Origin: Desulfovibrio inopinatus DSM 10711
GTDB lineage: Bacteria; Desulfobacterota; Desulfovibrionia; Desulfovibrionales; Desulfovibrionaceae
NCBI RefSeq assembly: GCF_000429305.1
Contig: NZ_KE386879.1
Coordinates: forward strand, 62,001-126,000
Length of the DNA: 64,000 nucleotides
Direction: 5' to 3'
Shown here: piece by piece, positions 1 to 8,959 of the stretch
Position numbering within the stretch: the first letter of the stretch is position 1
How the letters are laid out: every line of letters begins with the position of its first letter
Translations under genes and position numbers: made by a program
Notes under the pieces: model-generated
Database searches by the model: none
What the model was told of the DNA's origin: nothing
The model's input: only the letters and a program-made list of their open reading frames with translations

Positions 1-132
1 GGCCCCGAAGACGTGGTGCAATCTCTTTTTGGGGCTTTTCCAGACTGGTCATCCATTCCTCCGCTTGCAATGCGCGGTATATCCGCGGCTGTTGGATCGT
101 CCCTCTCGATATCAATCCATGGCAAACATTGA
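1..132 (+). CDS. C-terminal end of an unidentified protein (partial)
   Basis: Frame 1 is open from the first base to a TGA at 130-132, giving 43 residues that end in ISIHGKH. Amino-acid and codon make-up look more like coding sequence than the other open frame here, which runs to 262. The upstream part lies outside the window, so the family cannot be named. The assignment is tentative because a short open tail at a window edge can arise by chance. Confidence 0.35.
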   Translation, partial: GPEDVVQSLFGAFPDWSSIPPLAMRGISAAVGSSLSISIHGKH

Positions 133-1097
133 TATCGAGTCCTTGGAAAGTTGGATTTCTTTATCTGAATATCCTTATGACGTCCAGAGAGCAGTACAAC
201 CTTGTGGGAGATGGTCGAAGTTCAATTGGAGTTCCACCGTTGTTGTCAATTGTCCAGAATAATAAAAAATAATCATTTGAATCGTATCTATAATTATGCA
301 GCGTATCGCTTTTCTTCTTTTTGTAAAAAAGTAATTCTAGAGAGTAAGCAAAGTACACGGTACGTCACATACGACAAAAGTGCATGAAGAGATGGTGTAT
401 GCAGTTGAATATTCGAGTAATTGGTGTGCAGACACACACAACAAACGAAAGTTTCTACGCAGAAAGAAAACAATTCCGCGATAAGAAAGACAAGATTGAT
501 TTCCACACAAGAGGACGGATGAGGAGATTGTCGTTTATTGTATTTACAATTATCTGAATAAAGCAGTATATTTTGTGAGTATTGTTGGTCGTCACTATTT
601 TCTCTGAAAAATATCGATAATATTAGCATGTTAGCGTGAATATACTTTGTGTATCAAGAGTGTTGGATAATTTTTTTACAATCAAGTTTGAATGACTTCA
701 AATTTGTCGAGTTGTTGTGTTCTTACACGTACTTCCATATACATGACTTTAAAAATATATTTCGTCAGTATGAGTAAGAGAAAAGACCAATTCTTTGGTA
801 CATCGTTTTCAAATATATCATTGAAAGCTCTCGGCGAAAGGCTTGATAATTTGGTATTGAAAAAAAAATTACGATTTTTCCTCAAGCGGAGAGAGTAAAA
901 ACAAGAGAAAACGAAAGCGTTTGCTTGGGTGACAAACTGCCCCGTTGAGTACGTTCTGCATAATTGTTATTTGGGGCTTTTGAAGAGAAAAAATCGTAAA
1001 AAAAATATCGACCGATGCACGCGTGAATGATAGGCCCAATATCTCGCATTGGTTGTGGGCAAGGAGTGTAACGCGCGTAACCTCGTGAGATGATGCT
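133..1097. other. AT-rich intergenic region, no convincing gene
   Basis: About 965 bp rich in A and T runs. Several short open frames exist on both strands (for example 294-629 minus and 692-898 plus). None has a ribosome binding site, a recognisable motif or normal codon use for this genome. I see no tRNA, riboswitch or repeat that I can name. The length and composition contrast with the tightly packed neighbours, so it could be a decayed region or a long regulatory spacer upstream of the fxsA-like gene. Confidence 0.5.
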
Positions 1098-1490
1098 ATG
1101 TTATGGAAACTCTTTTTGGCGTTTACGTTGATACCCGTTGTGGAAATCTATCTGCTTGTCAAAGTCGGTTCTTTCATTGGACCGGCCTGGACGGTTCTTC
1201 TCGTTCTTGCCAGTGGTTTTACGGGAGCATGGCTGGCCCGAATGGAAGGGTTACGTACTCTGCAAAAGGTTCGTAGCTGTACAGACAGAGGGGTCATGCC
1301 AGCGGAAGAAATCCTTGATGCCGTGATTATTTTTGTTGCCGGCGTGGTTCTGCTGACGCCGGGTTTTTTGACCGATATTATCGGATTGCTCTTGCTCATT
1401 CCCTCTACACGGGGCATGTTCAAACGCTGGTTGCGTCGCAAATTGGAGAGTCTGGTCGCATCCAACCAAGTGCGCGTGGTTCGATATTGA
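1098..1490 (+). CDS. fxsA: FxsA family membrane protein
   Basis: A 130-residue polytopic inner-membrane protein. The N-terminus FLAFTLIPVVEIYLL, the middle segment GPAWTVLLVLASGFTGAWLA and the later LLTPGFLTDIIGLLLL are the hallmark stretches of the FxsA family. The tail is basic (RWLRRKLE), as expected for a cytoplasmic C-terminus. In E. coli FxsA modulates F-plasmid exclusion of phage T7; its normal cellular role is not known. Length is typical for the family. It precedes an unrelated small gene cluster and shows no clear operon partner. Confidence 0.9.
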   Translation: MLWKLFLAFTLIPVVEIYLLVKVGSFIGPAWTVLLVLASGFTGAWLARMEGLRTLQKVRSCTDRGVMPAEEILDAVIIFVAGVVLLTPGFLTDIIGLLLLIPSTRGMFKRWLRRKLESLVASNQVRVVRY

Positions 1491-1654
1491 ATACAGCCTG
1501 AAAACCCCTGTCAACTGCTTGCAGCAATAAAAGACTTGTCCTATTTTTAAAACACTTCCCCAGCGAAATTGCATCTTTTGCCGTAAGACGATGCGAATGG
1601 GGAGCTTCCCTCGACATGGCCCGGTATTGCCGGGAGAGATAAAGGAGATATGGA

Positions 1655-2302
1655 ATGGAGCTTGAAATTGTTATGACCGGACCCTGCGTCGAACTTGCTG
1701 TCGGCGTTATTCCGCGCAATTTTCTTCTCAAGCTCATTGATTTGTGCAAATCCCGGGAAGTCGACATGGTCAAACACTGTGTCTCCAGGTTGCTTTACAA
1801 TCAAGATGCCCGGGCAGCCGAAGTCGGTGAGTTATTGTCTTTTCCCTGGACGACATGGCAGGAAAATACTTCCGTCGCCTCGTATACGAGTCCCTTGGCA
1901 TCTTCATACATAGCGAAAGCCGGGGTGGATGGAGCGGACAAAGCCGTTGTCGACAAGAAGCAAATTGTGTCGGATTCCGATGCGTTTGATCTTGATTTTG
2001 TTGAGATGAATGAACACGACCTCATTCTTGTTGCCGGAGCCAGGAAAAAAGGGAACATTGTCTACCAACTGAGCGATGCAACTGGTCCTTTTGATCCAAA
2101 GAAATTGACAGTTTATGTCGATGAACTGGAATATTTCGATAATGAACGCCTCATTTCCTCCATCAGCTATGATGGAGACATGCTTGAACGAACTCAGGCC
2201 AATATTGAGCTTGTTGAGTACATTGATCCCCAGCTTGTCAGCAGCAAAGGGTCCGTGTTTTACTTGCAGGATGTCATTACTCGGTATTTGAACCTGTCCT
2301 AA
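1655..2302 (+). CDS. Hypothetical protein, 215 residues
   Basis: A good ribosome binding site (AAAGGAG at 1641-1647) precedes ATG 1655. I recognise no family. The protein is acidic and soluble, without a signal peptide or membrane segment. It starts with MELEIVMTGPC and contains a region rich in acidic and aromatic residues near DELEYFDNERLISSISYD (about residues 158-175). It ends 22 bp before the thioredoxin gene and is probably cotranscribed with it. A link to redox or protein quality control is possible from that neighbour only. Confidence 0.75.
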   Translation: MELEIVMTGPCVELAVGVIPRNFLLKLIDLCKSREVDMVKHCVSRLLYNQDARAAEVGELLSFPWTTWQENTSVASYTSPLASSYIAKAGVDGADKAVVDKKQIVSDSDAFDLDFVEMNEHDLILVAGARKKGNIVYQLSDATGPFDPKKLTVYVDELEYFDNERLISSISYDGDMLERTQANIELVEYIDPQLVSSKGSVFYLQDVITRYLNLS

Positions 2303-2324
2303 TAGACAGAGCACGGGAGGCGAG

Positions 2325-2759
2325 ATGAGCAGCAAAGTCGTTGTCTGTCCTCATTGCAATGTCAAAAATAAAGTTGATGCCGACAGATTGAAACAGGCCG
2401 TGTGCGGAAAATGCGGAAGCCTCCTGTTTTCTCGGAAGCCTATTCCCGTGGATGCTGCACACTTTGAACGTTTTTTGACGAGTTCTGAGGTGCCTTTTCT
2501 CGTTGATTTCTGGGCTCCGTGGTGTGGACCGTGTCGTATGATGGCACCTGCCTTTGAAGAAGCGGCTTCGATTTTAGAGCCGGACGTCCTGCTTGTAAAA
2601 GTCGATACACAGGCCGAATCTGCGTTGGGAGCTCGATTTCAAATACAAAGTATCCCGACAATGGCCCTGTTTCGGCAAGGGCGTGAAGTGAGCCGTATTT
2701 CCGGTGCGATGAACGCCCAGCAAATTGTTGACTGGACCCGTCGAGCCCTTTCTGGATAG
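2325..2759 (+). CDS. trxC: Thioredoxin 2 with N-terminal zinc ribbon
   Basis: A 144-residue cytoplasmic thiol-disulfide oxidoreductase of the Trx2/TrxC type. The N-terminus has two CxxC pairs, CPHC (residues 8-11) and CGKC (27-30), which bind zinc in E. coli Trx2. The thioredoxin fold follows, with the active site WCGPC (66-70) in the usual context DFWAPWCGPCR and the cis-proline segment QSIPTMALF. It would reduce protein disulfides with electrons from thioredoxin reductase, which is not in this window. A strong hairpin terminator follows about 80 bp downstream. Confidence 0.93.
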   Translation: MSSKVVVCPHCNVKNKVDADRLKQAVCGKCGSLLFSRKPIPVDAAHFERFLTSSEVPFLVDFWAPWCGPCRMMAPAFEEAASILEPDVLLVKVDTQAESALGARFQIQSIPTMALFRQGREVSRISGAMNAQQIVDWTRRALSG

Positions 2760-2840
2760 CCCGATCATTAAAAAAGCGTGCTGTGTGAGGCCATACCGAC
2801 AACGCATGGTAGATTCAAAAAACAGCTTTTTTCAATTGAT

Positions 2841-2872
2841 GCCGCGACGTGCACTCGTCGCGGCTTTTCTTT
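2841..2872 (+). terminator. Rho-independent terminator after trxC
   Basis: A perfect 9-bp stem, GCCGCGACG (2841-2849) pairing with CGTCGCGGC (2856-2864), has a 6-nt loop and is followed by TTTTCTTT. It closes the plus-strand transcript of the unknown gene and trxC. Confidence 0.88.
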
Positions 2873-2984
2873 ATGAAAAGCATGAAGTTTTAGTAAAAAC
2901 TACTGTATGATGGAGGCAGGACTTTGAGGTCGTTTGGTTTGGATTGGTTATTTTGAGATGAAGGAGTGAGAAAGAGAAAAAAAC

Positions 2985-3674
2985 TCAGGAGTACCCAAGA
3001 TATTGTCGGATGGTTTCAACGTATTTTTCGAGATGTTGCTTCAATTCTTGTTTTAAACTGATGAACTCAATGCCCAATGACGGAATTTCTCCGTGTTTGA
3101 TACTTTTCACTTTTGAATCCACATGTAATGTGTCGGACTTGTCAAAAAAGAAGAATTCACTTTGAAACGTCGAGCCTTCTTTGACGAGATCGACCATTTT
3201 TGCATCTTCTTTTGCAAAACTCATCAGACAACCACTTGTCGAAATATTCGTAATCATTCCTTCATAGCGGAGTTCATCAAGGTGGGCTATTACCGGAAGA
3301 AAACAGTCAACTCGTTGACTTTTCCGTAAGTTTACGACTTCGATTTTATCGGGATAGCTGACAAACAATAATGGAACAGGTCGCATGATGGAGCCATCAA
3401 TTGATGCTTTGAAACTGTAAATGACACCCTCGGACAAAAAACGAACCATAACATTTTTATCAGGGTAAATGTGTTCCCGCACGTCTATCGCCATTGGCAT
3501 GCGCGTAATGAAACTTTTGTTCGGAACAAGGCCAACAAAATACGTTTTGAAACGTCCACCTAGCCCCTTGAGTTCAACCAAAACAGGGGTTCCAGGAGTA
3601 ATGCCGAAATAAACACTTTGTTCTTTTTCTTCATCAACGGTGTAGGCTTTTTGTAAAGGCATTGTGCATTTCAC
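2985..3674 (-). CDS. PilZ-domain c-di-GMP receptor (YcgR-like)
   Basis: A 229-residue soluble protein with the two-domain layout of YcgR flagellar brakes: an N-terminal YcgR-type beta domain (about 1-110) and a C-terminal PilZ domain. Both c-di-GMP binding signatures are present: RKSQR (residues 117-121, the RxxxR arginines) and NISTSGC (143-149, the D/NxSxxG loop). It is therefore expected to bind c-di-GMP and adjust motility or exopolysaccharide output. It lies next to a glycan operon on the same strand but is separated by more than 120 bp. The start may be GTG 3674 or ATG 3662; no strong ribosome binding site decides. Confidence 0.88.
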   Translation of the reverse strand: MKCTMPLQKAYTVDEEKEQSVYFGITPGTPVLVELKGLGGRFKTYFVGLVPNKSFITRMPMAIDVREHIYPDKNVMVRFLSEGVIYSFKASIDGSIMRPVPLLFVSYPDKIEVVNLRKSQRVDCFLPVIAHLDELRYEGMITNISTSGCLMSFAKEDAKMVDLVKEGSTFQSEFFFFDKSDTLHVDSKVKSIKHGEIPSLGIEFISLKQELKQHLEKYVETIRQYLGYS

Positions 3675-3797
3675 TGTTGGAGTTCAAGGGGGGAATCTCT
3701 GACAGTACAATTTTCTTCTTTAACTTCAGTACCTGACTTCGATTCATTTTGCCATAAAAAAGGCCCCCTGCTTCATCAACATCAAAAAAAGAAGCTC

Positions 3798-4598
3798 TCA
3801 GGCGAGAATTATATCCGCCAATGTAACAAAACAGAGCGAATGTCGTGATGTCAGTTGATCAAGTATCGCATCGAGAAAATCAAAAGCAACACTATTCATG
3901 CGGTGGTGGTGAAGCATTATGCCAAGGTACCCAGATGCAAGACCTGTCTCGATTTCATGAAGAATTTCGATTGCAGCATCTTTGGCATTGGGAGTTTTCC
4001 GTGTATGGAGGTCGACATTTACCGGAACGTCCGGAAGTGACAAAGGGGGCAGTGGCTTTGCATTCTGACTCCGCGAAACGGCACAGTAGCCATGGTCCGA
4101 GAGAGTCTCAAGCGTCTCTTCGTCCACGCGATTCCATGGCGGGGTAAAGAAAAGTCCGGCACGTTCCCCAAAAACACGTTGTATTATTTCCTGCCCTTTC
4201 ATGATGTCCGCAGATTTGGCGGCAAGAGAGCGATCACTGCCAAATTCACTTTTCTTTCCAGCCTGTTGATGGTTGACATGGCGCCAGCCATGTTGATGCC
4301 AAAAACAGAGTTCAGGACTATCGGCAAAGAGTGCTTTGAGTTCGATTCCACTCGATTCATCTAACCATGCTGGAACGACAGCAGCGCACAAAGGAACATG
4401 GTGTCGAAGAAATATACTAGCCAATCGAGCGAACCCATCTTTGGGGGTCGAGACATCATCATCTCTGAAAAAAATATTGATTTCTCGTCCCGCTTCCTTG
4501 GCTTGGCTTAAACCAACATCAATGGTCTGGCCTAACCGCGTGACAAAATTGGCTGGAGGAGCATTCCATAGAGCCATAACCGGGTGAGAAACGCTCAT
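3798..4598 (-). CDS. Polysaccharide deacetylase-like protein
   Basis: A 266-residue protein with the NodB-like deacetylase fold. Visible motifs are RDDDV (45-49, metal-binding Asp region), HQHGWRHVNH (101-110, histidine ligand motif), FTPPWNR (151-157) and LHHHRMN near the C-terminus, the typical order of MT1 to MT5. No signal peptide is seen, so it appears cytoplasmic, unlike many secreted chitin or peptidoglycan deacetylases. It is the last gene of a six-gene operon, with ATGA overlap with the preceding glycosyltransferase. A role in N-deacetylating a glycan intermediate is inferred from family and context. Confidence 0.8.
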   Translation of the reverse strand: MSVSHPVMALWNAPPANFVTRLGQTIDVGLSQAKEAGREINIFFRDDDVSTPKDGFARLASIFLRHHVPLCAAVVPAWLDESSGIELKALFADSPELCFWHQHGWRHVNHQQAGKKSEFGSDRSLAAKSADIMKGQEIIQRVFGERAGLFFTPPWNRVDEETLETLSDHGYCAVSRSQNAKPLPPLSLPDVPVNVDLHTRKTPNAKDAAIEILHEIETGLASGYLGIMLHHHRMNSVAFDFLDAILDQLTSRHSLCFVTLADIILA

Positions 4599-5788
4599 AC
4601 ACGCCTCCGTATGAGTTCAGCCGTCGATTCAACAATATATTGTGCCGTTTGTTTGGCCCCGTCGAGGTTGATACTGGTTGGATCTGGACGAGAATCATTG
4701 AGTCGTGTGCCGATGGCTTGCGCCAAAGTGCGCGCATTAAGCTCCCCCTTGGGAAGAACAGTCAAAGGCCACATCGTTGCGAAACGCTCGGCACGAAATC
4801 GTTGTTCGCGATTTTGGTCAAAAGGCCAGACAACAGCAGGTACCCGAGCAGACAGAATATTCATCATGGTATTATACCCAGCCATACTCACACATACATC
4901 AGCCGCACAGAGGTATCCAAGAAAATCATCCGTGAAACGTTCAATATGTATACGTTTATGACCATGAACGCGATGGGTGAGTGCGTCATAGTGGGAATCA
5001 TCAAGAAACGGACCGGTAAAGATGTGGAGAGAGACCGATGGATCGAAGGAAGGGTCAAGGAAGGCATCGACAACGGCCGACATAAGCGGGCCTCCCACTT
5101 TGCCACCGCCAGCACTGGCGACAACAAGCCCATCGTGCTCCCCCAAACCAAGAGCCGTGCGGATGCGGTTACGCGATGTGGGGTCAGCCTCTTTGGCGAC
5201 GAAACCAGACGAGACAACGGGAATAGGAATATCATTACATCGAGAAAATGTTTGCCTCAGCGAAAAGACACGATCATCGGAATGAACAACAAGTGCGTCG
5301 AAGTAACGACCAAGTCGGTCAATAACGCGGCGTTCGAACTTAGCCTGATCAGTTTTTTCCACAAGAATATCACGCAGACTTGAAATGGCGACGCATGGGC
5401 CGAATCGATCTTCACGAATGGCTTCAAGAACGGGAAGCAATTCAAATTCAAAACGCTTTCGGCCAAATGGGTAGAGCTCAACAAGAAACACATCGGGGCG
5501 TTCCGATTCAAAGACGTTCCATAAAAGGCGCTTGCGCTCATCTTGCAACGCTTCAATGGAGAAGGAAGAATCCGTATCCGAATCGCTTGCACGGAGGGTT
5601 TTGAACTCTTCATCCATTTCAAGGGCAGGCAAGCGGACTTGACGAACGTGAGGCGGAAAGGAATATCCCACATCCGGTCCACCGGTAACAAAAATTACAT
5701 CATGTCCAGATAACGCTTCGGCAACAGCCAAGCTTCGCATGAAGTGCCCCAAACCAAGAACATGTTGGCAGTAATGGACGATTTTCAT
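4595..5788 (-). CDS. MurG-like glycosyltransferase (GT28-type fold)
   Basis: A 397-residue GT-B protein. The N-terminus has the loop HYCQHVLGLGHFMRSLAVAEAL, as in the family of GT28-related transferases that begin with a GLGH motif. The C-terminal half carries the donor-binding segment VCVSMAGYNTMMNILSARVPAVVWPF and the basic LNAR region. It resembles the first gene of the same operon (8956-10152), with which it shares the N-terminal GLGH loop and the AGYNT/GGYNT loop. It overlaps its neighbours on both sides by four bases. The nucleotide-sugar donor cannot be read from sequence. Confidence 0.85.
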   Translation of the reverse strand: MKIVHYCQHVLGLGHFMRSLAVAEALSGHDVIFVTGGPDVGYSFPPHVRQVRLPALEMDEEFKTLRASDSDTDSSFSIEALQDERKRLLWNVFESERPDVFLVELYPFGRKRFEFELLPVLEAIREDRFGPCVAISSLRDILVEKTDQAKFERRVIDRLGRYFDALVVHSDDRVFSLRQTFSRCNDIPIPVVSSGFVAKEADPTSRNRIRTALGLGEHDGLVVASAGGGKVGGPLMSAVVDAFLDPSFDPSVSLHIFTGPFLDDSHYDALTHRVHGHKRIHIERFTDDFLGYLCAADVCVSMAGYNTMMNILSARVPAVVWPFDQNREQRFRAERFATMWPLTVLPKGELNARTLAQAIGTRLNDSRPDPTSINLDGAKQTAQYIVESTAELIRRRV

Positions 5789-6423
5789 TGGTGAACGTCT
5801 TCCTCAATTTTTTCATTGAGTGTGCATGGTTGAAGTGTTCCATGGGTACGCTTCAGTATATGAAGACAGCCTTTATTTAGCTTGGCTGATTGACCTGGAA
5901 GAAACGCTAAACCAAGAAGGCGATTGATCAGGCTTTTGATGACACTTTCATGGGTTACGACAAGAACGCGTTTCCCCATTTGGGCATCGTATTCAAGGAG
6001 TGACTTTTCGGCCCTGTCGGCAACCTGTCGGCGAGATTCGCCTTGAGGAGGGCAAAAATCAAATCCCTTCGCTTCTTCGTCGTGAAGCCCCGAAGTGGGA
6101 TCATCACGGAGTGCGGCAATGGTTGCCCCCGTCCATTCCCCAAAATCTTGTTCGACCAGGCGTGGTTCAAAGCGAAGGGGGAGATTGAGTTCGGTATTGA
6201 GAAGATGTGCTGTTGCTTCGGCCCTTCCAAGAGGGCTTGCTAAGATGGCATCAAGGTGAAGCCGTGCCAGGGCGTGCCCCATTGCTATGGCCTGTTGCCT
6301 GCCTTCCTGCGTTAAAGGTGTATCATGCTGCCCTTGTAGTCGTTTGAGAGCATTCCATTGGGTGTGAGCATGACGCACCAAAAAAAATGAGACATCCACC
6401 TTGTCGTTCGTGAAAGGTATCAT
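5785..6423 (-). CDS. Histidine phosphatase family protein
   Basis: A 212-residue member of the phosphoglycerate-mutase-like branch-1 superfamily. The catalytic motif is RHAHTQWN (17-24) in the form LVRHAHT. Downstream are LTQEGRQQA, the SPLGRAEATA arginine motif, and the second catalytic histidine in VTHESVIKSL. Length suits a small phosphatase rather than a glycolytic mutase. Its position inside a glycosyltransferase operon (24 bp after one gene, 4-bp overlap with the next) suggests it dephosphorylates a sugar phosphate or lipid phosphate intermediate. That is inference. Confidence 0.87.
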   Translation of the reverse strand: MIPFTNDKVDVSFFLVRHAHTQWNALKRLQGQHDTPLTQEGRQQAIAMGHALARLHLDAILASPLGRAEATAHLLNTELNLPLRFEPRLVEQDFGEWTGATIAALRDDPTSGLHDEEAKGFDFCPPQGESRRQVADRAEKSLLEYDAQMGKRVLVVTHESVIKSLINRLLGLAFLPGQSAKLNKGCLHILKRTHGTLQPCTLNEKIEEDVHQ

Positions 6424-6447
6424 AGCGTTACGAAGAGAAAAGCAATG

Positions 6448-7689
6448 TTATTCCTGGTCATCGCGTAAGGCCTTGCGACGACGTCCGTATTGGCTTTCGT
6501 CATGGGAAGGTTGGGCCACACAATCGGATGATGGCGTTTCAAGTTGCGCATCCCGTTTGTTGAAGCGTGTCTGAATCATCGTATCGTCAATAGCGGCAAG
6601 CATTGTTTCCAATCGTTGATAATTCTTCGTCAAATCATGTTCCGTGCGAACATAGTGTTCTGCATTTTCCCCCATTTCGAGACGAAGGCGCCTATTATCC
6701 AATAACGCGGCGATAGCATGGCGAAAATCATGATCTGCGAATGGCTCTGTGAGAAAGCCGGTCTGTTTGTTGATGACGACTTCGGGGAGGCCATCGTTAT
6801 CAAATGCGACAACAGGGAGACCGGAGGCTTGTGCTTCAAGATACACCATACCGAGAGACTCGTTGATGCCGGGAAAGACAAAGAGATCTGCCGCACTGTA
6901 ATATGCAGACAGTTCGTTACGGGGAATTAATCCAAGAAAATGGGCTTTGCCGGGGAGGTGTTTGGCTGCAAGGAGTTCGAGTTCATTACGCGTTACGCCA
7001 TCACCGGCAATGATAAGCTGAAAATCATATCCGGACTGGGCGAGTTCACCCAATCGGGCAATGACATATCGGAGGCCTTGCGTTTTGACATCCTTCCGAA
7101 ACATGGCGGCGGCCATGATGACAGGACAGTTTCCCACGCCCCACTGTTTTCGAAGTCGGGATCTGGATTGTTCATCGAAACGAAATTGGTCGGGGATAAT
7201 GCCAGGTCGAATGTATGTGACACGATCTTCGGGGAGGAGACGTATAAGGTTCTCATAATCCCGATGTTTATTCGTAAAGACATGAAAGGCGTGGAGGAGT
7301 GCGAATCGATTGAGTTGATATCCGAACCACGTTTTCCAACGTTTTGCACGTTTGGTCGAATACATTCCTTGAAAGATTATATAGGGAACTCCCGCCATCC
7401 AACTGGCCAGTGGACCAATGACATCAGGGGACTTGTAGTAGGTATGATACGTCATCCAAATGTCGGCGTGTGCGGCCTTTGCTAGCTTTTGGGCTTTGAA
7501 TATTTCCACCGGGATACGCGGCCAAAGCCATGGTTTGCATACAATATTTCGTGCACGCAGCTGGCTCACCACGGAAACACAATGGCCATGCTCCCGGAGA
7601 TGATCTACAAGTCCCCGTGCAATAATGAGATCCCCAGACGGAAGCGGGTGGTCCAAAGGTTTGAAGGGGGCATAAAAGGCAACACGCAT
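6448..7689 (-). CDS. GT4 family glycosyltransferase
   Basis: A 413-residue retaining glycosyltransferase. It has the N-terminal Rossmann start MRVAFYAPFKPLDHPLPSGD and the C-terminal GT4 signature FPGINESLGMVYLEAQASGLPVV, the E-x7-E motif that holds the nucleotide-sugar donor. The last 45 residues or so are hydrophilic and not part of the GT fold. It starts 4 nt after the stop of the upstream GT4 gene. It is cytoplasmic and would add a sugar from a nucleotide donor to a membrane or soluble acceptor; donor and acceptor are unknown. Confidence 0.88.
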   Translation of the reverse strand: MRVAFYAPFKPLDHPLPSGDLIIARGLVDHLREHGHCVSVVSQLRARNIVCKPWLWPRIPVEIFKAQKLAKAAHADIWMTYHTYYKSPDVIGPLASWMAGVPYIIFQGMYSTKRAKRWKTWFGYQLNRFALLHAFHVFTNKHRDYENLIRLLPEDRVTYIRPGIIPDQFRFDEQSRSRLRKQWGVGNCPVIMAAAMFRKDVKTQGLRYVIARLGELAQSGYDFQLIIAGDGVTRNELELLAAKHLPGKAHFLGLIPRNELSAYYSAADLFVFPGINESLGMVYLEAQASGLPVVAFDNDGLPEVVINKQTGFLTEPFADHDFRHAIAALLDNRRLRLEMGENAEHYVRTEHDLTKNYQRLETMLAAIDDTMIQTRFNKRDAQLETPSSDCVAQPSHDESQYGRRRKALRDDQE

Positions 7690-7693
7690 GGTG

Positions 7694-8959
7694 TTATTCC
7701 GTCTCGCCTTCTTTTAGCGGCACAAGTTGAGTGTTCTTGGCAAAAATAGAGACAAGACCGGCAATAAGACGTGTGTTGTCAAAATGCACACTGACATTTT
7801 GCTTTGCATTTTCAATAATTCTTTTTCGCAATGGGATGTCGGTCAGCAGGCGTTGGAGGGCATGTGCCAAAGCATCAGGGTCGCGTTGCGAGACGAGGAG
7901 GCCGCTCACTTCGTCTTCAACAAGCTCCGGAATAGCCGAAACTCGTGTTGCGACAACAGGCAATCCCATGGCCATACTTTCCACCAAAACATTGGGGATG
8001 CCGTCTCGATCGCCATTTTCGAGTACCTGACAACCCAGAACAAACACATCGGATTCATCTAAGGCGGTCACGACATCTTCATGAGGACGCACACCACGCC
8101 AGTCAATCATGTCTTGAATTCCCAAGCGTGTGGCCAGTGTTTCGAGCATTTCCCGGTCTTCTCCGGTGCCGATAATGGTATATCGAAAATCAAGACCACC
8201 TTTATGAAGCTTCCCCAGAGCCTCGAAAACAGTAGCTAGTCCTTTTTTTGCCGTAAGCCGAGCGACGGAAATAATTCGTGCCGGGCTATGCGGCTGAGTT
8301 TTGTCATGCTGCGGGGTAAAAAGATGCAAATCAATACCATGATGGACCACATTGATATTATGGTGATTGGAGGCAATGGATTCGAGATAGGTTTTGTTGG
8401 CACCAGTACATGTCACCACAAATTGAGCCAGATCAATTTTCCGAGCGAGCTTTTCCGGATCTTGTGTGTACACATCTTTGGCATGTCCAGTAAAACTGAA
8501 AGGAATGTTGGCAAGTCGTGATCCAAAAAGCGCCACAGAGGTTGGTGAATGCGCAAAATGGGCGTGAAGATGGGTTATGCCGACCGTGCGGAGTTTGTTC
8601 ACGAAATATCCAGCTTGCAAAAAATGTTTGAGCGTCGCTGATCGTCGTGTTTTCAGCCATTGTTTCACCATGAAGCCGGCTGTTTTGACATAACGACGAG
8701 GAGTTATGCAGAGCAAGCAGAGGTTGTGTACTGCCAGGCGATGAAGATGAGGAAGAATGCGATCGGGCAAGTAGGTGATGTCCGCCTTGATGCGTTGAAC
8801 ACTTCTATGGGTGAAGTTCTCGCGAGGCTCGCGCATTGAAATGATATGAATACGTATGCCGGCTTTTTCCAGCAAGTAAATCTCATTGGAAATAAATGTT
8901 TCCGAAATACGAGGATAGCCTTTGAGAACCATTCCGAGAACAGGCTGCACTGTTTTCAT
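7694..8959 (-). CDS. GT4 family glycosyltransferase
   Basis: A second GT4 enzyme of about 421 residues. The N-terminus LKGYPRISETFISNEIYLLE is typical of the WcaL/ExpC-like branch. The acceptor region contains HLHAHFAHSPTSVAL. The donor motif is DGIPNVLVESMAMGLPVVAT with both glutamates. ATG 8959 is chosen because it overlaps the stop of the preceding gene as ATGA. An in-frame start 36 nt upstream exists but would reach further into that gene. It is distinct in sequence from the neighbouring GT4, so this is not a recent duplication. Confidence 0.88.
   Translation of the reverse strand: MKTVQPVLGMVLKGYPRISETFISNEIYLLEKAGIRIHIISMREPRENFTHRSVQRIKADITYLPDRILPHLHRLAVHNLCLLCITPRRYVKTAGFMVKQWLKTRRSATLKHFLQAGYFVNKLRTVGITHLHAHFAHSPTSVALFGSRLANIPFSFTGHAKDVYTQDPEKLARKIDLAQFVVTCTGANKTYLESIASNHHNINVVHHGIDLHLFTPQHDKTQPHSPARIISVARLTAKKGLATVFEALGKLHKGGLDFRYTIIGTGEDREMLETLATRLGIQDMIDWRGVRPHEDVVTALDESDVFVLGCQVLENGDRDGIPNVLVESMAMGLPVVATRVSAIPELVEDEVSGLLVSQRDPDALAHALQRLLTDIPLRKRIIENAKQNVSVHFDNTRLIAGLVSIFAKNTQLVPLKEGETE

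Noticed and set aside
29-262. Open frame of 77 codons from TTG 29
   Set aside because: It has no ribosome binding site, starts with TTG, and its upstream frame-1 neighbour (to 132) looks more like coding sequence; both cannot be real over their overlap.
692-898. 68-codon open frame in the AT-rich gap
   Set aside because: Very AT-rich lysine/leucine-heavy product, no ribosome binding site, no motif; probably chance.
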